Below, in pieces: positions 25,417 to 37,168 of a stretch of 41,869 bases of DNA. The position numbers were made by a program, and so were the translations under genes. How positions within the stretch are numbered: the stretch's first letter is position 1; each line of letters opens with the position of its first letter. Location: contig JAOXYB010069167.1 of assembly GCA_028565635.1 (NCBI GenBank), positions 1 to 41,869 of the forward strand, given 5' to 3'. The DNA is from Phoronis ovalis (lineage: Eukaryota; Phoronida; Phoronidae). The notes below the pieces were generated by a model, which was not told where the DNA came from, did no database searches, and saw only the letters and a list, made by a program, of their open reading frames with translations.

Positions 25417-27144
25417 CTGTAACTAATCCTTATATAGCCTTTGTGATATATAATTTACTATTGAAGGTTCCATTCCTGTTTCTGTTCAAAGTAGTGTAGC
25501 TACTGTAGTAACAATACGTCTTTAAATTATTTTTTTTGCAACATTGCAAAAATTCTGTTTATTTTTGAAGAGCTAACGATGTGTGTGTAATTTTATTGTT
25601 TTTTATTTTTTTAAAATGTGTTTTGGGAATATAAAATTTACTGACTCCTTTACCAAACATTTAGTTTTAAAATTAAACAAAAGTAGTTTTAAAATTTACA
25701 AATTCTTGTTACATTTATTGGTATACTGTGACCTTCAGTTCTTCAGTTCTTGATATCGTGCATATTTTCGAAAGCATATCGTGTCCAACAATTTTAATAT
25801 CGAGATCAGTTCGTCCTAAACTAGATTTGTATCCTAGAAATGCATTCTTACCAACCTTTTCCTTTTAAAAACAAAATTTAATATTTTTTAAAACTAGATA
25901 TGTCTATGTTAAAATAACATCCTTAGGTCTGTTATCTAAAGAAATTGCATAATAAAGCAAACCTTCGACACAATATCAAAGTAAATAATTATGGGCAGGG
26001 CACATGTATATTCCTGTAATTACAATTGTAACATTGTATAAAATATATTCAACACACTTTGCAGATTTAACAAATGAATATTCCCACAACGCTAGAACAC
26101 TTTATCATGTAAGATTTATTATTTCAGTAATAAATTCTTCAAGTACACAAAAGACCAAAAACAAGAGTGAATTTCGTTGTTTCCTAGAAGTTTAATATTT
26201 TTTTTATATTTAAAATAATTAAAACATGATGGTTTAAAGTTTGACATGCCAAAACTACTATCAAAGATGTATATATTTTTAAAACACATTGGATTGGTAT
26301 GGTACACCTCTTTTCTCCTAGACAGTTACAAGCCGGAAGCTAGAAACCTAAAATACTTTTTCGACAAAACTTCCCTTTAATGTTAAATTTACAATTTCTG
26401 CTTACTTGAATATTAATTTTGACAAATTCAAAAATAATTTAGTCGTATTCCAATTATGAAATCTTTGTTTTAATCTACTTTGTTGGATTATTATTATTCT
26501 GTTCATTGGTCAGAATGGCTCAATTGATATCTTGCATTCTATCTATGCAGCAAATGGCCAATCTATTTAGAATAAATAAATATAATAATTATTCCTAAAT
26601 AATGAGAATGTTACTTATTTATTAAATATTATGGATGCTTACTTCATAAAAAAATCACTGCAAAGAACTTTTTTATCTTTCTATTGTGAACTAGTTTGAC
26701 CTTGTGCCCTTACACCATTTGACAGAACTATGTATTTTTCAAAATGATTCAGTCTTGCTGCCAATTTTACTAATTTTTATATATAGCAATGCTCAAATAA
26801 TTTTTTTATAAAATTATAGGTGTCAGATCCTTAGAAATTAATGTTAAAAAGACTGAAATTAAAGTCTTAAAGTAGCTGGTATTTATTTATATGTCACCGA
26901 GGTCTAAGGTTTCGCCATTATGAAAACAACGCCATTTTTATTGAGAATTAAATATCGAAATGGTTAAATGAAGCAGAAATGAGGGTTCCCAAACATATCC
27001 CTGGGCTATGTAGTCATGCACCCCATTTGAGAATGCCGTATCGGTTGAAAATATATACCATTAAAGTTGGTAGTTGTGGTTTAGAGTCAAATATATATCA
27101 CTCAGAACTTACATTCGGATTAGAGTCTTGATAGGGGATCGGAT

Positions 27145-27603
27145 TCAGAACGATGGAGTGGCTGTTGTGCGGTGGGTCTTAGTCTTAAACACGTCCTTAC
27201 AATTTTGCCAGAAGTTGGGAATGGAATAGCTAAACACAACTTCGGCACAAAGTGCAAAATTTAGTAGGCAAGATTTCTTTTTTAAATTGTAGTTGGAAAC
27301 CAAAATTCTCGATGCTGACATTAAGCAAACATGAATAGCTAGCAGGCATACAAATGAGCAAAGGCCTAACACGACCGTCATTCTGTGAGTTTTAGTCTCT
27401 CCCTCGTCCTACCATCTATAGTACTGGAGTGAGCTATCAAGGCATTACAGAGTGCAATCACGAGACCTATGGTATCAACGTGAACTACCCTGGAAATACA
27501 GGCAAACATAGTGACAAATGGTGTCGTTATCGCACCTACCTGGGGCCACGAATTATCCAACGCCAGGAATGACATCCTGAGAATATGAGCTGACTAGAAA
27601 TAT
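27145..27603 (-). pseudogene. Membrane-protein-like frame broken by one frameshift (possible 7TM remnant)
   Basis: Two minus-strand frames abut at about 27380. The upstream one ends GRTRERLKLT then E-stop. One base of slippage continues into RMTVVLGLCSFVCLL. Together they give about 145 codons with three to four hydrophobic stretches, around PFVTMFACIS, IGLVIALCNALIA, MTVVLGLCSFVCLLAI and LNFALCAEVVFSYSI, separated by basic loops. The layout SWPQ, then PFVTMFACIS, then a basic loop, then a new hydrophobic helix loosely recalls TM3-TM4 of rhodopsin-family receptors. However, no DRY motif is present and no clear TM1-2 lies upstream. The region is GC-richer than background. Splice-like sites inside it (CTCAG/GA at 27575, CAG/GTAGGT at 27540) leave open a genuine spliced exon instead. 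The receptor reading is a weak inference. Confidence 0.25.
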
Positions 27604-28615
27604 TTATATCCCGGAGAAACTAGATCCTTTCTTTCTCCAACTCCAGGAGATTTGACTCGAAGGAATCTTCTCTACGTAATAAAACCTTTTACTTCCAGCA
27701 ATCCTAACCCTGAGATTTATATGAGATAGTGAAATAACAAATTCAATGGATCAGGAACGCAGAAGAGCTCTACTTTCCCTCGTATTTCATTGGTTCACTT
27801 TGCATGCGTTAATCAAATAGGAGGTGCCTAGTTTCAAAACTTATCATGTTTGCCTAAAATGTGATGTAAATGAAGATGAAATTTCTACATTTGTTGCTAC
27901 GAAATACGTTTAGTGTATCTCATAAAAATGTTTTAAAAATTACGAGATCCTAAAAATGTATTCGGATTGAAAAAAGCTGTCTGTCAAATTCATTATTTGT
28001 GGCCATAATACCTAATGTGATGGTTTAGAAAAGGAATTAAATTTTGAAAGAACATTTTTCCAAAAGTTTTAAGCATATCATTTTCAAGTGTTACCTTTGG
28101 TTAGGAACCATTCATGGATTATTTGGATCAATGCACTTTAAGAAATAATTTAAACACTGACAATATGAGAGGACCAAAACAGCACTTTACTTAGCTTATT
28201 GACATATTAAATTACGGGAAAATTGGCTTAACAAGCTAATAGAGATTTAAAAAGCACAAGAAACAACTTGAAAAAAAATATACAATAATGACAAGATGCT
28301 TTGAAAATATCTTTTTGTTAAAATACAAATTGGCAGGTCGTAAAAAAGTAATTGTAGTTGTCTGAATTTAAGTTGTCTGTTCCTAATACTAGTTGATACA
28401 TTAAATGTGCCAATACAAAAGGTGTAATTTAAAGTGAAAATTTCGTGATAACAGGATGAGAAATCGGAAACTTGAGTACATAAAAATCAGAATTTAAATG
28501 CCGAAATTCAAGCAAACTTGAACAAGTACAAAAACTGATTTCAAAATATTATGTATTCTTACGCGTTCACTCCAGTTTTAGACCAAACAACCCCATTGGA
28601 CAGAAAACCATAAAT

Positions 28616-29032
28616 TTATTCAATAATTAAATCACACGCACACAAAAATAATTCTTTAGCTAGGCCAGCTACTGGACACTTATTTCTAAATACTAAACAA
28701 ACATAATTCATGTCCAGCCGATTAAAAACACTCAACACCTCTTCAAGTGAAGTAGCCTTAGCCATTTTGACCACTTTTTGGCTTGGGGGAATGTTTGACG
28801 GCTTAAGTCTACACTTATTGTGTTTTGTTTGAGATTTAACACGCTTTTCAAAAACATTAATTAATATGTCTGGACAAAGAAATGATCTGCTTTATCAACT
28901 GTAAAATCTTAAAGAGTGAAATTTGTCAATGTAATTTCGTCTGACACAAAATTTTAATAAATTAAAAGCTTGTGTATCGTCTGGGTCGGAGATCATCACA
29001 AAAAACCAACATGGCGGACTTTTTACTCGACA
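28616..29032 (-). other. Open frame of unknown nature, interrupted by adjacent TGA-TAA
   Basis: One minus-strand frame is open for 45 codons, meets TGA-TAA, then runs 91 more codons to a TAA at 28616. An AATAAA hexamer (28615-28620) overlaps that final stop. The second part includes KPSNIPPSQKVVKMAKATSL, FNRLDMNYV and LAKELFLCACDL. A pyrimidine-rich acceptor (CATTTCTTTGTCCAG) would start an exon at 28869 and skip the stops. I do not recognise the product. A frame of about 90 codons is expected several times by chance in a window this AT-rich, and another frame over the same bases also looks plausible. It could be a terminal exon, a decayed element or noise. Confidence 0.2.
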
Positions 29033-32000
29033 TTACATGAAATTGCGTATTGTGTTTCGTAATTTATTTCATAAGACACCAAACGTTACAACTAAAACAA
29101 GACAGTGGAGCACCTTGAAAAGCAAATATTGGTGTCTGTCTTATCTTTGAGCTGAGGTGTCTTTATGCGTAAGAAGTTGACAATATATTACACCAAGTTA
29201 TGCAACGATCGTTTGAATTTGAAAAAAGGCAAGAACATTGGAGCTATGATTTACCCAATATTCTTCCAGAAAAAATACACCATAAAGATGTGATTCGTGG
29301 GAGAAAGCGTAATAAAAGCATTATCAATTTTTACGGCCGGTAGGAACGGGTATAAAATTATTTATGAATTAATTAGCTGATGATGAATGTAACAGTTGCA
29401 GAATTAGAGAAAAACAAGACGAGAGTTGCATTACTCTTAGCCGTCTTACATAATTTAAAATGTGAAATCCCTCAATAATCTTGAATTCAACTTTATAGTA
29501 AATAGGTATAAGTACTTGTTTTATTTTATGTTTAGAGATAAAAAGCAGTATTTTAATTTTATGTTTTAAAAATGTTTATGTAAATAATACTCATTTACTT
29601 TACTGTTCTTAAAAAAATTAACTTCTACACTAGATATATTTTTTGCTGAAGATTAGGAAACTGTATATTTATATGCATCTCTTGACTTTGATGACTACGA
29701 CCAGCATGTAATTTACTTTATTCATCGTTACATGATAAAATATATTTTTGCAAATTAATTCAGTGTTAACTTCTGATAGATATACAATATAGATATTTTT
29801 AAAAATTAGTCTCCCATTCAGAGTGCTAGTAGTGCTCAGTTTTAAGCACTCGAACATGTAGTCATAATTTTAATCTTGACTTTTTACACTTTTCTGAAAT
29901 TCTGATAGTAATAGTAAGATAGTTGCGAAAAGTGCACATTCTTGGAAATTACAAGAACCTGCAAAAAAGAGCCATAGTTTGACAGCTGCGATGAGCATAC
30001 AAAGCAGGTAGGGAAAATGGAAAACAAAATAAATTACAGGACATGCAATTTATTAACCACCCTGAGGACAGATTTATACAGGTATTTAATTTTTAATCTA
30101 GATATTTTCAAGTGGGCAAAACTTTGAAATCATTTACTATTTTGAAGTGTAATCTGAATAATGCTTAATAGTACTAGAAGAGTTAAAAATTTAGACTTCA
30201 ATGTATATCCTGAAAAATATATCACTTCATTATGTTGATAGGTTGTGAATGGAACAGTTTTAAACTCAGTTTCCATAAATTATTGAGGTACAGTCTAGTG
30301 TCTTGATGGAGAAAATATTGTTCTGATGCTTCGCAAATTAACATACTAATGCAGTGTTTACCCTTTTTTTGGTAAAATGCTACTATCATAAACTGAAAGA
30401 TGCGCGTGGATAGCTGACGCCCAGGCAATAGTACCATTATACAGATAATTTTAATTTTCTGCTAGTCACAAGAGACAAGTTGGAAGAGAATAAAGAGCGG
30501 GTTGACAAAATGTTTAACCTTCAAAATAATGCGCAGATGGCAAATATAAAATGGCAATTTTGAACTATAGGCTATACAGTACGACTGCAATATTTGATGA
30601 TATGTCTGAAATGCTTTTTTGACACAAAAGGGAATACATAAAATTAAAGTAAATTTATTTCTAAGAAGTGCATACATACACCACAAATCTATATCATTTC
30701 CACGAGTTATAAAAAAACATATGCACGTCTGGCACACATATATCATACATATGTAACAAGAAAAGTTAAAGGTGTAACTTGTGACTGATATGTAATTTTT
30801 AGGGAGCATATACTGGTATGCCATGGTGATAAAATACACCCTGGCAACGATGTACACTTGATGATGTAACATGTAACGTTCACATGCCCCGTTGTAGAGA
30901 ACACTAGTTAAGAAGTATTTCTGTTTCAGGGATTACTGTCAAATACCTGATTTTTGCAAAGAGACTTTAAATGCTATATATAAGTAAACTTAACAATCTC
31001 CAGAAGAAACTATAAAAAATTATAATTTTTAAAATGACTATAAATGTGAAAACATTTTTTTTTATTTGTCGAACCATATCCAAAATAATCAATATAAATT
31101 GATTGTAAATTATAAAAATTTGAGTTAAATCACTGAACAGATTTACTTTAAAGCTGTGCATAGTGTATAAATACTGATACAGTCCGAATAACATATCAAT
31201 ATAGGCTTGCACAGGTTATAATATCTGACATAACCAACATTAATCTCGCATGAAACAAAATGATGTGCAATTATTTCCTGTGTTTCCATGCAGACTTCAT
31301 CTTGCATGGCCCATCTTCCTTCTCGTAGTTGCGTAAACTGGCAGAAGGCATCAAGGAGATCTAGCTGTCTTATTTAGAGGCAGTACTTCAATAATACCAA
31401 TTTATATGGAAATTACGGGCTTATTCCATGAAGTTCATCTTTAGTTAGACATTTGCGTTACGTAAGGTGGACGTACGTACAACCCACGTAACTTTTATTA
31501 ATCTGAACCAAATGAATCCATAATTTCCAGAAATGTTCATGTATATATGGCCCGGGATCAATGGATATCAAATTTGCCCATACATACCAGGTCAAAAACA
31601 TAATCCTGGATTTATTGATGGACGGATTTTATTAGTGGATTTTCACTGGTATCATATTTAGCCAAATTTTAAAGCTACTCTAAACCTTTCAATAGATACT
31701 GCAGAAAATGAGGATCTTCTAACCGATCTGACCCTCAATGGGTGTAGGTAACTCGGTGGAGGGCAACCCACTAACAAGAGGATGTGTCCTATGCTATGGA
31801 TCGACTATACCTGATTACGCAACATTATGAAGTTTTAAAACATATAGCACCAATCGTAAATCCGCCACTCACTACTTGTAAAGAAGCTGCATATATGATG
31901 ATAGTCCACACACAAAAGCAAAATAAAGTATAGTTACTTTACAAAGAATTCAGGCGGCAAAGAACTCTTAATATTTTATTTTATTATTTTGTAATGAAAT

Positions 32001-33993
32001 GTTGTTCACTGTTAATTTTTAGTGTACACTTAAATGTAAAATCACGTCGACAATAGGAGGACATGTGGAAATACAATACTCACACATTTTTGTCAAGAAG
32101 ACAAGGTGAAGCGTTACCATACTTTCAAACTATGTGCTGGGAAAACAGTAACAGCCATGCATTTAAACACACATGAGTTATTACTTTTTATATTAGATAA
32201 TATAAAAGATTTGTTTTTCCTAAACTTAAAACGCGTGTAAGCATGTAATTATATTATTTTACATAACTGTACATAAAAATCAATCAGATAGATATAAAAA
32301 TTAGTAAAATATATAACTAAAGAAGTATAATAGAAGATATCTAAAAGTAAATAGCTAAGAAATAAATAAAATGTTGATAAATTTAATGACAATGCAACTA
32401 ATCTAATTTGTACATTTATTTCTTAAATTTTAATTATGATAAATAATTATTACTTAATAACATAAATTAGAAGAAAAAATTTAAACAGTTTGCGAATATT
32501 CTAATTATTCCATTTACTGTTTTACATATTTTTATTTTTATTCTATTGCGGAATTGCTTTATAAAATTTTCATAACATTTCTCACTACAAATGGAACTTA
32601 ACATTCCATTTTTATTTTGTTGAAACAATTTTCGATGCAAACCATATTTACTGAAAAGCCAGTAATAAAATTCCGCACAGATATAATCTTGCGGATGTCT
32701 TATAAAAAGCGTTTCCTTTGATATTAGCGGATCATATCTCTGTTGCAAGAAAACGCGCGAAGCCAAAACAATTATGCGTAATTATGGGATGATCTTCAAA
32801 GGAAAACACATCTAAAAAAGTCATCCATCCCAAAAATGAACTCTTAAATTCTTTAAGATAAGAATGACCTAAAATAATAAGCGATATTTGAGTTGATTTT
32901 TATCTTATTATGAAAAGATAGTGTTTATTGTGGAAAAATAGGTAAGACTCAATGAAGTTACGTGCAACCATCTTTTGTTCCATTGTATCGGCATAGATGA
33001 ACACACAATGGTGTTGGTGCCATTTATACGATCACCCTCGGGGAAAACGATCATTCACAAAACAAAAACGTGTTAGCACTATTATTTTGAAAAAAATAGT
33101 TAGAAAAATGATCGACATTTGTGGTGAATTGATATATTATATTGTTTTGTAAGAACTGTGGTCACATATTTTGCTACATTCTTTGCCCAGTGATCATCGA
33201 ATAGGGCATGATAATGTATAATTATATTTTATATATTGAAATGCGGTTAAAAAAGGCACCTGTACAATGGTAACAATTCCAAGCTATTGTGATCAGTTGT
33301 TTGGAGTTTGTGTTCACTTACATGTGTATAGGACATTTCTATACTTTGCTGATAATATTGTTTTCATATTTTATATACACGCCGTATGTACATGTATCTT
33401 ACTTCTATGTCGCATAAAAACATTAATTACTATATATTTTACATTAAAAACTTCAATGGGAAATTTATTAAAAGCGAGATCATACCACATACAAAATCCA
33501 CTTAATAGGAAAATCAGCTACACTGATGTTTCGACATTTTTTCAGAAAATTGAAGACATTTTTGATTCTATTTGATAGAGTTGTGTTATATTTTGACATC
33601 AATTCCATGGTACATCGTCAATCTAATGGGACAGGCTTTTATTTAATATACACCTTCACTGGTTGAGCAAAGGGGGCTGGTCTATAAAAAAAATACGCAA
33701 CCAGTAACTCTAGGATGTTAACCCCCAAATTTAGTTAATCCCACTATTAAACAGTTACGAGTTTAGAGTACAAACGTAATATCTACTCTTTTCAGCAGCA
33801 GTTGCTATAAACTGGGGACTAATTGGATTAAGAAGCTTGTCAAAATGATTCTAAACAATTAAACATTAAGTAGAAAGATCCAATCTGCAGATAACTTTGG
33901 ATCCACCACATCTAAATTATTACTTTATCCATAAGTTGTTTTCGCGCATTTCTGAAATTTGTAAAACATGACATTGATTTTGATTTTACTCAC

Positions 33994-34190
33994 GAGGATT
34001 CACAGGGTACAATATGATCATTGGCTGACTCCATGCATGTCAGTACTAAATCGAGCCCAAATCCGGATTTGTCTTTCGCGGAAATGGTAAAGACGCACTG
34101 ACTAGGAAATTGCCTAGTCCAACGATGTTTCATTTTAGATATAGCAATATTTGGTACATCTAGGGAACATCCCTGCATAACTGATATCCT
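33994..34190 (-). CDS. Candidate internal exon of a secreted, CUB-like cysteine-containing protein
   Basis: Bounded by an acceptor GTTTCACAG and a strong donor (CCTC before GTGAGT), phase 0 in and phase 2 out, 65 codons. The frame has four cysteines. After HRWTRQFPSQ comes CVFTISAKDKSGFGLDLVLT, then CMESANDHIVPC. A tyrosine/phenylalanine-proline just before a cysteine, then alternating hydrophobics and a GFGLDL turn, resembles the first half of a CUB domain (consensus YP..C.W.I....G..I.L.F), with phenylalanine in place of tryptophan. CUB domains are extracellular beta-sandwiches. The segment is clearly GC-richer than its neighbours. It follows a signal-peptide-like exon in matching phase. The CUB label is tentative. 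Confidence 0.45.
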
Positions 34191-35315
34191 CTGTGAAACA
34201 TATACTGGGTATATTTTAATAGTAACATTTTACTATGCTAAAATTGAAAATTAATTATAGGTACAATTCAATCTTTAGGATCAACTTCCAATAACAACAT
34301 GAATTATTTAAAAATTCTGTATTATATTTAAGGATATTGTCTTGTATTTTCCTGTCTATATTAATTTTTCCTGGCTATTAGTAATTTTCACCTGCCTCTA
34401 GCACAACTCCGGAAGGCAAAATTATATTCTATGACATAGCACAGGATTCTCGATGTATCCTAGGATATGTAAGCTCTAATGAGTTTTATATATCCTAGAT
34501 GCTAGATTTTGAAAATCGTGAGAAATCCTAGAAAGTACTGTAACAGAAGAGAGCAAAGACTTAAGCTACAAACTAGTACATCAAACAAAAGCTTACTGTG
34601 TTTATTTTTATATCGCATTTAGCAGAAAGGTGTTATTGCTGGGTTTCAGGAAATATGTATTTCATGTAGGAGTTTGAAAAGTAATATGCAACCAAAACGT
34701 GCACGTGTGACATTTTATCCCTTTCTCTTTGTCAACATTAAAATAATTACTCCTCGATAATGAAACATTTTTGAATGAAAAATGTCCTACGTAAATATCT
34801 GAATACTATGAAAATATCTTCGCATCGATAATTCGTTATTTTATGATGTCCCTAGAGGACATTTACATTTCCTCTGTTTAGAAAGACAAATACTGTTGTA
34901 CCATTCTGTTGTTTAATACGATGCGTTTTTGCAAAAACGAATTCAGCTTTTATTTACGTTTAAATTTTAAAGCAGGCATAACTCATTATATATAAAAAAT
35001 GTATTGTTTCTGAGAAGTACTTTTGCCCGTAATCAAAGTTACTTAATATTATAAACGGATACGCAGTTTTCAAGACTTACATAAGATTTTCAGATAATGT
35101 TTAAAATGTTAAAATATTACCTGAAAAGAGTGAAGATGAGAATTTTTTGAAGTTAAAATTATTTTTGACAATTTTGAGTTTACCAAAAACTGATATACAC
35201 ACTTTTCTGGATTTTTATGTTTCACTTAGTGGATACATTTGTGTTTATTTTTTTTTTAGCTCTAAAAGTTTAAGAATTTAAATCTCATTGATGTCACGGA
35301 TTAAAAGGCAGAGGG

Positions 35316-35388
35316 GCCTGGATAGCTCAGTCGGTAGAGCATCAGACTTTTAATCTGAGGGTCCAGGGATCGAGTCCCTGTTCGGGCG
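35316..35388 (+). tRNA. tRNA-Lys (anticodon UUU), variant copy
   Basis: 73 bases folding as a complete cloverleaf: acceptor stem GCCTGGA/TTCGGGC, D-arm GCTCAGTCGGTAGAGC, anticodon arm CAGAC-TTTTAA-TCTG with anticodon TTT, T-arm CAGGG/CCCTG, discriminator G. It differs from the second copy at two positions. C4 is T, giving a G-U wobble in the acceptor stem. T54 is A, so the T-loop reads ATCGAGT and the B box GGATCGAGTCC. A54 is otherwise typical of eukaryotic initiator tRNAs, so this may weaken transcription factor IIIC binding or folding. There is no intron. A TTTTT terminator starts at 35400. Either a functional isodecoder or an early pseudogene. Confidence 0.9.
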
Positions 35389-35399
35389 CATGTAATATA

Positions 35400-35404
35400 T
35401 TTTT
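35400..35404 (+). terminator. Pol III T5 terminator of tRNA-Lys
   Basis: TTTTT begins 12 bases after the tRNA 3' end, the usual spacing for RNA polymerase III termination. Confidence 0.6.
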
Positions 35405-35479
35405 AAAATACAACAACTTTTATATGAAGTAGTTTAGCGTAGCTGTGGTATTTGCAAACTTTCATTTTCTGTCATTTAC

Positions 35480-35605
35480 TAAGATAACAAAGTAAAACAT
35501 TTTTGTAATTGGAATATAAACACTCGTGAAGGCACTGCATACATAATTCCAAAAACGAAATTGTAGTTTTTTGTGCAATCAATTTTCAACCTGATCAATG
35601 GAATC
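35480..35605 (+). repeat. Duplicated tRNA 3' flank, copy A
   Basis: Shares GGAATATAAACAC, GAAATTGTAGTTTTTT and TCAACCTGATCAA, in the same order and at nearly the same spacing, with 37836-37948. The two blocks begin at about the same distance from their tRNA genes. Identity over the block is roughly 65-75% by eye. Confidence 0.75.
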
Positions 35606-36828
35606 AAAACGTAACCATGTAGCGTTAACATTGTAGGGTCATTACAACTTGGTAGTACTGTACGAATGATCGATGGTATGACGAGGCATTGACGTTAATA
35701 TTGTAGAATTGCACAAATTACATAACATTTCTTTAATAAAGAATATTTTTCTAGGCATAGCCTTACAGATACGTGTAATTAATCCTTAAACACGTGTCAT
35801 AATTTCTTAAACTATAATTACAACAAAATTGTAACAATGTTCAATTCACTCAATGACTGTTTCTGTATTTGTTAGGGAATTTGGGAAGCTTTGGGGTAGC
35901 TTTGTTCTCTCCGTTGCATAATTGTAGCACTTTTAGAACTTCGAGATAACATCAAAGTTCGGCAGCTTAAGTAAAGCAACTCTGGCAGTGACTGATACTT
36001 TCAGTGTACTATTTTCATAGCGTAGTTTCTGTATTGAGAAGATTCGTTTATAAGTTTATATCTTCAAAAAAACATGTTTTTAAACTTTTTGAAATTAAAA
36101 AAAAATAATTTCCTATTTTCCAAGATGTATATTTAAGTGATTCGCCTTATCAAATTTTCAGTCTATTTAGCAATAAAATATGTCACAAAAATAACGTAAT
36201 GAAAACACGTAGTTTACTAAACAGTCATTTTCAAACGCATTTCAATTCTTCTATTCAAATAGACAGTAATTGACACATCGACAGGGAGTGGAAAGTTCCC
36301 TGGGACTGGCTAGCCTAATTAATATGTTCAGTAAAGGATTAACATTGTTGTGTATACGCGGGAGTATACGCAACTGAACAGATTTAAAACATTATGTAAA
36401 AATCAAGTCCAATTTAGTATACTGATTTCTCTTCTATTGTTTAAACCAGAAAATTATTTTTTTTAAAAGTTAGAGTTTTTTTCAAAACATATAAAACCAT
36501 GTTATGTGTTTATTAAACATACCTCAATTTAATCATACGAATTGGAACTTTACATTATTGCCTTAGCTTTTTTGATGTCATAATGAATATGGGAAATTAG
36601 AATGTAATCGAGTTTAAATCTAGCAAAATTTGACAAAACGCAGACCAAGTGTCATCTAATGAAATTTTAATTAATGTTTAATGACAGAAATTATATTTCA
36701 TGACCATTAATGTGAATTAGCGCCTTTAGGCACTGGTTTCCGGTTATAAGCATGAAAACGTCGCTTAGATAATATAATTATCTTTTTCTGTAATACTTCT
36801 AACTATTGTGAAATCAAACAGTAGCATT

Positions 36829-36880
36829 CATGGTCATTCCTGAACGCTGAACATGGTCATTCCTGAACGATCAACATGGG
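36829..36880. repeat. 23-bp tandem repeat, two copies plus partial third
   Basis: CATGGTCATTCCTGAACG starts at 36829 and again at 36852, and CATGG recurs at 36875, giving a 23-base period with few differences. Confidence 0.9.
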
Positions 36881-37168
36881 CAGATCTGAATTTTATAGCA
36901 GAAAGGGAACTTAGGCAAAATGCGCATTTGAAAATCCAACAGTATGCAGCATATTTTATAACACTATTTTTGTTGACTATTTGTACATGTATTTAACAGC
37001 TTTTACATTTGATATCTATTTATTTAATATAACGAGTATGCATTAATAACATATCTTAGCATTTTATTTTTTTTTCATGATTTATGCATATAACTTTTTT
37101 GTTTGACTTCCAGAATACCTGTATTTTTTATAGATATAAAATGTAATTTAGAAGCATAAAGCACTTAC

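Larger units (their letters stand above)
25417..33993. other. Putative intron 2 of CUB-like gene model
   Basis: 8.6 kb, mostly AT-rich. Contains the membrane-like segment at 27145-27603 and the frame at 28616-29032 (listed separately). GC-richer patches at 31280-31560 and 31700-31900 were not recognised as genes or known repeats. Open frames at 30462-30872, 30967-31212, 32467-32766 and 33267-33575 are long only in proportion to the low G+C. Confidence 0.3.
34191..37168. other. Putative intron 1 of CUB-like gene model, containing a tRNA gene
   Basis: AT-rich DNA between the signal-peptide-like exon and the cysteine-rich exon. It holds a plus-strand tRNA-Lys gene, its duplicated flank and a 23-bp tandem repeat. 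No further exon was recognised. Confidence 0.35.

Noticed and set aside
27540-27576. Mini-exon reading from CTCAG/GATG to CCCCAG/GTAGGT that could follow the 33994 exon in phase
   Set aside because: Phases fit on entry (2) and exit (0), but the next nearby phase-0 acceptor runs into a stop within five codons; the membrane-like continuous frame explains the patch at least as well.
30462-30872. 136-codon minus-strand frame, the longest open frame in the window besides exons
   Set aside because: Composition (many C, Y, F, I) follows AT-rich triplets; no motif, splice site or domain pattern. A handful of frames near or above 90 codons are expected by chance here.
33310-33340. Further possible AP-2 first exon, MSYTH before GTAAGT on the minus strand (about 33317-33331)
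   Set aside because: Phase 0 and a good donor, but only five codons in very AT-rich DNA, lying beyond the proposed CUB-like exons; most likely coincidence.
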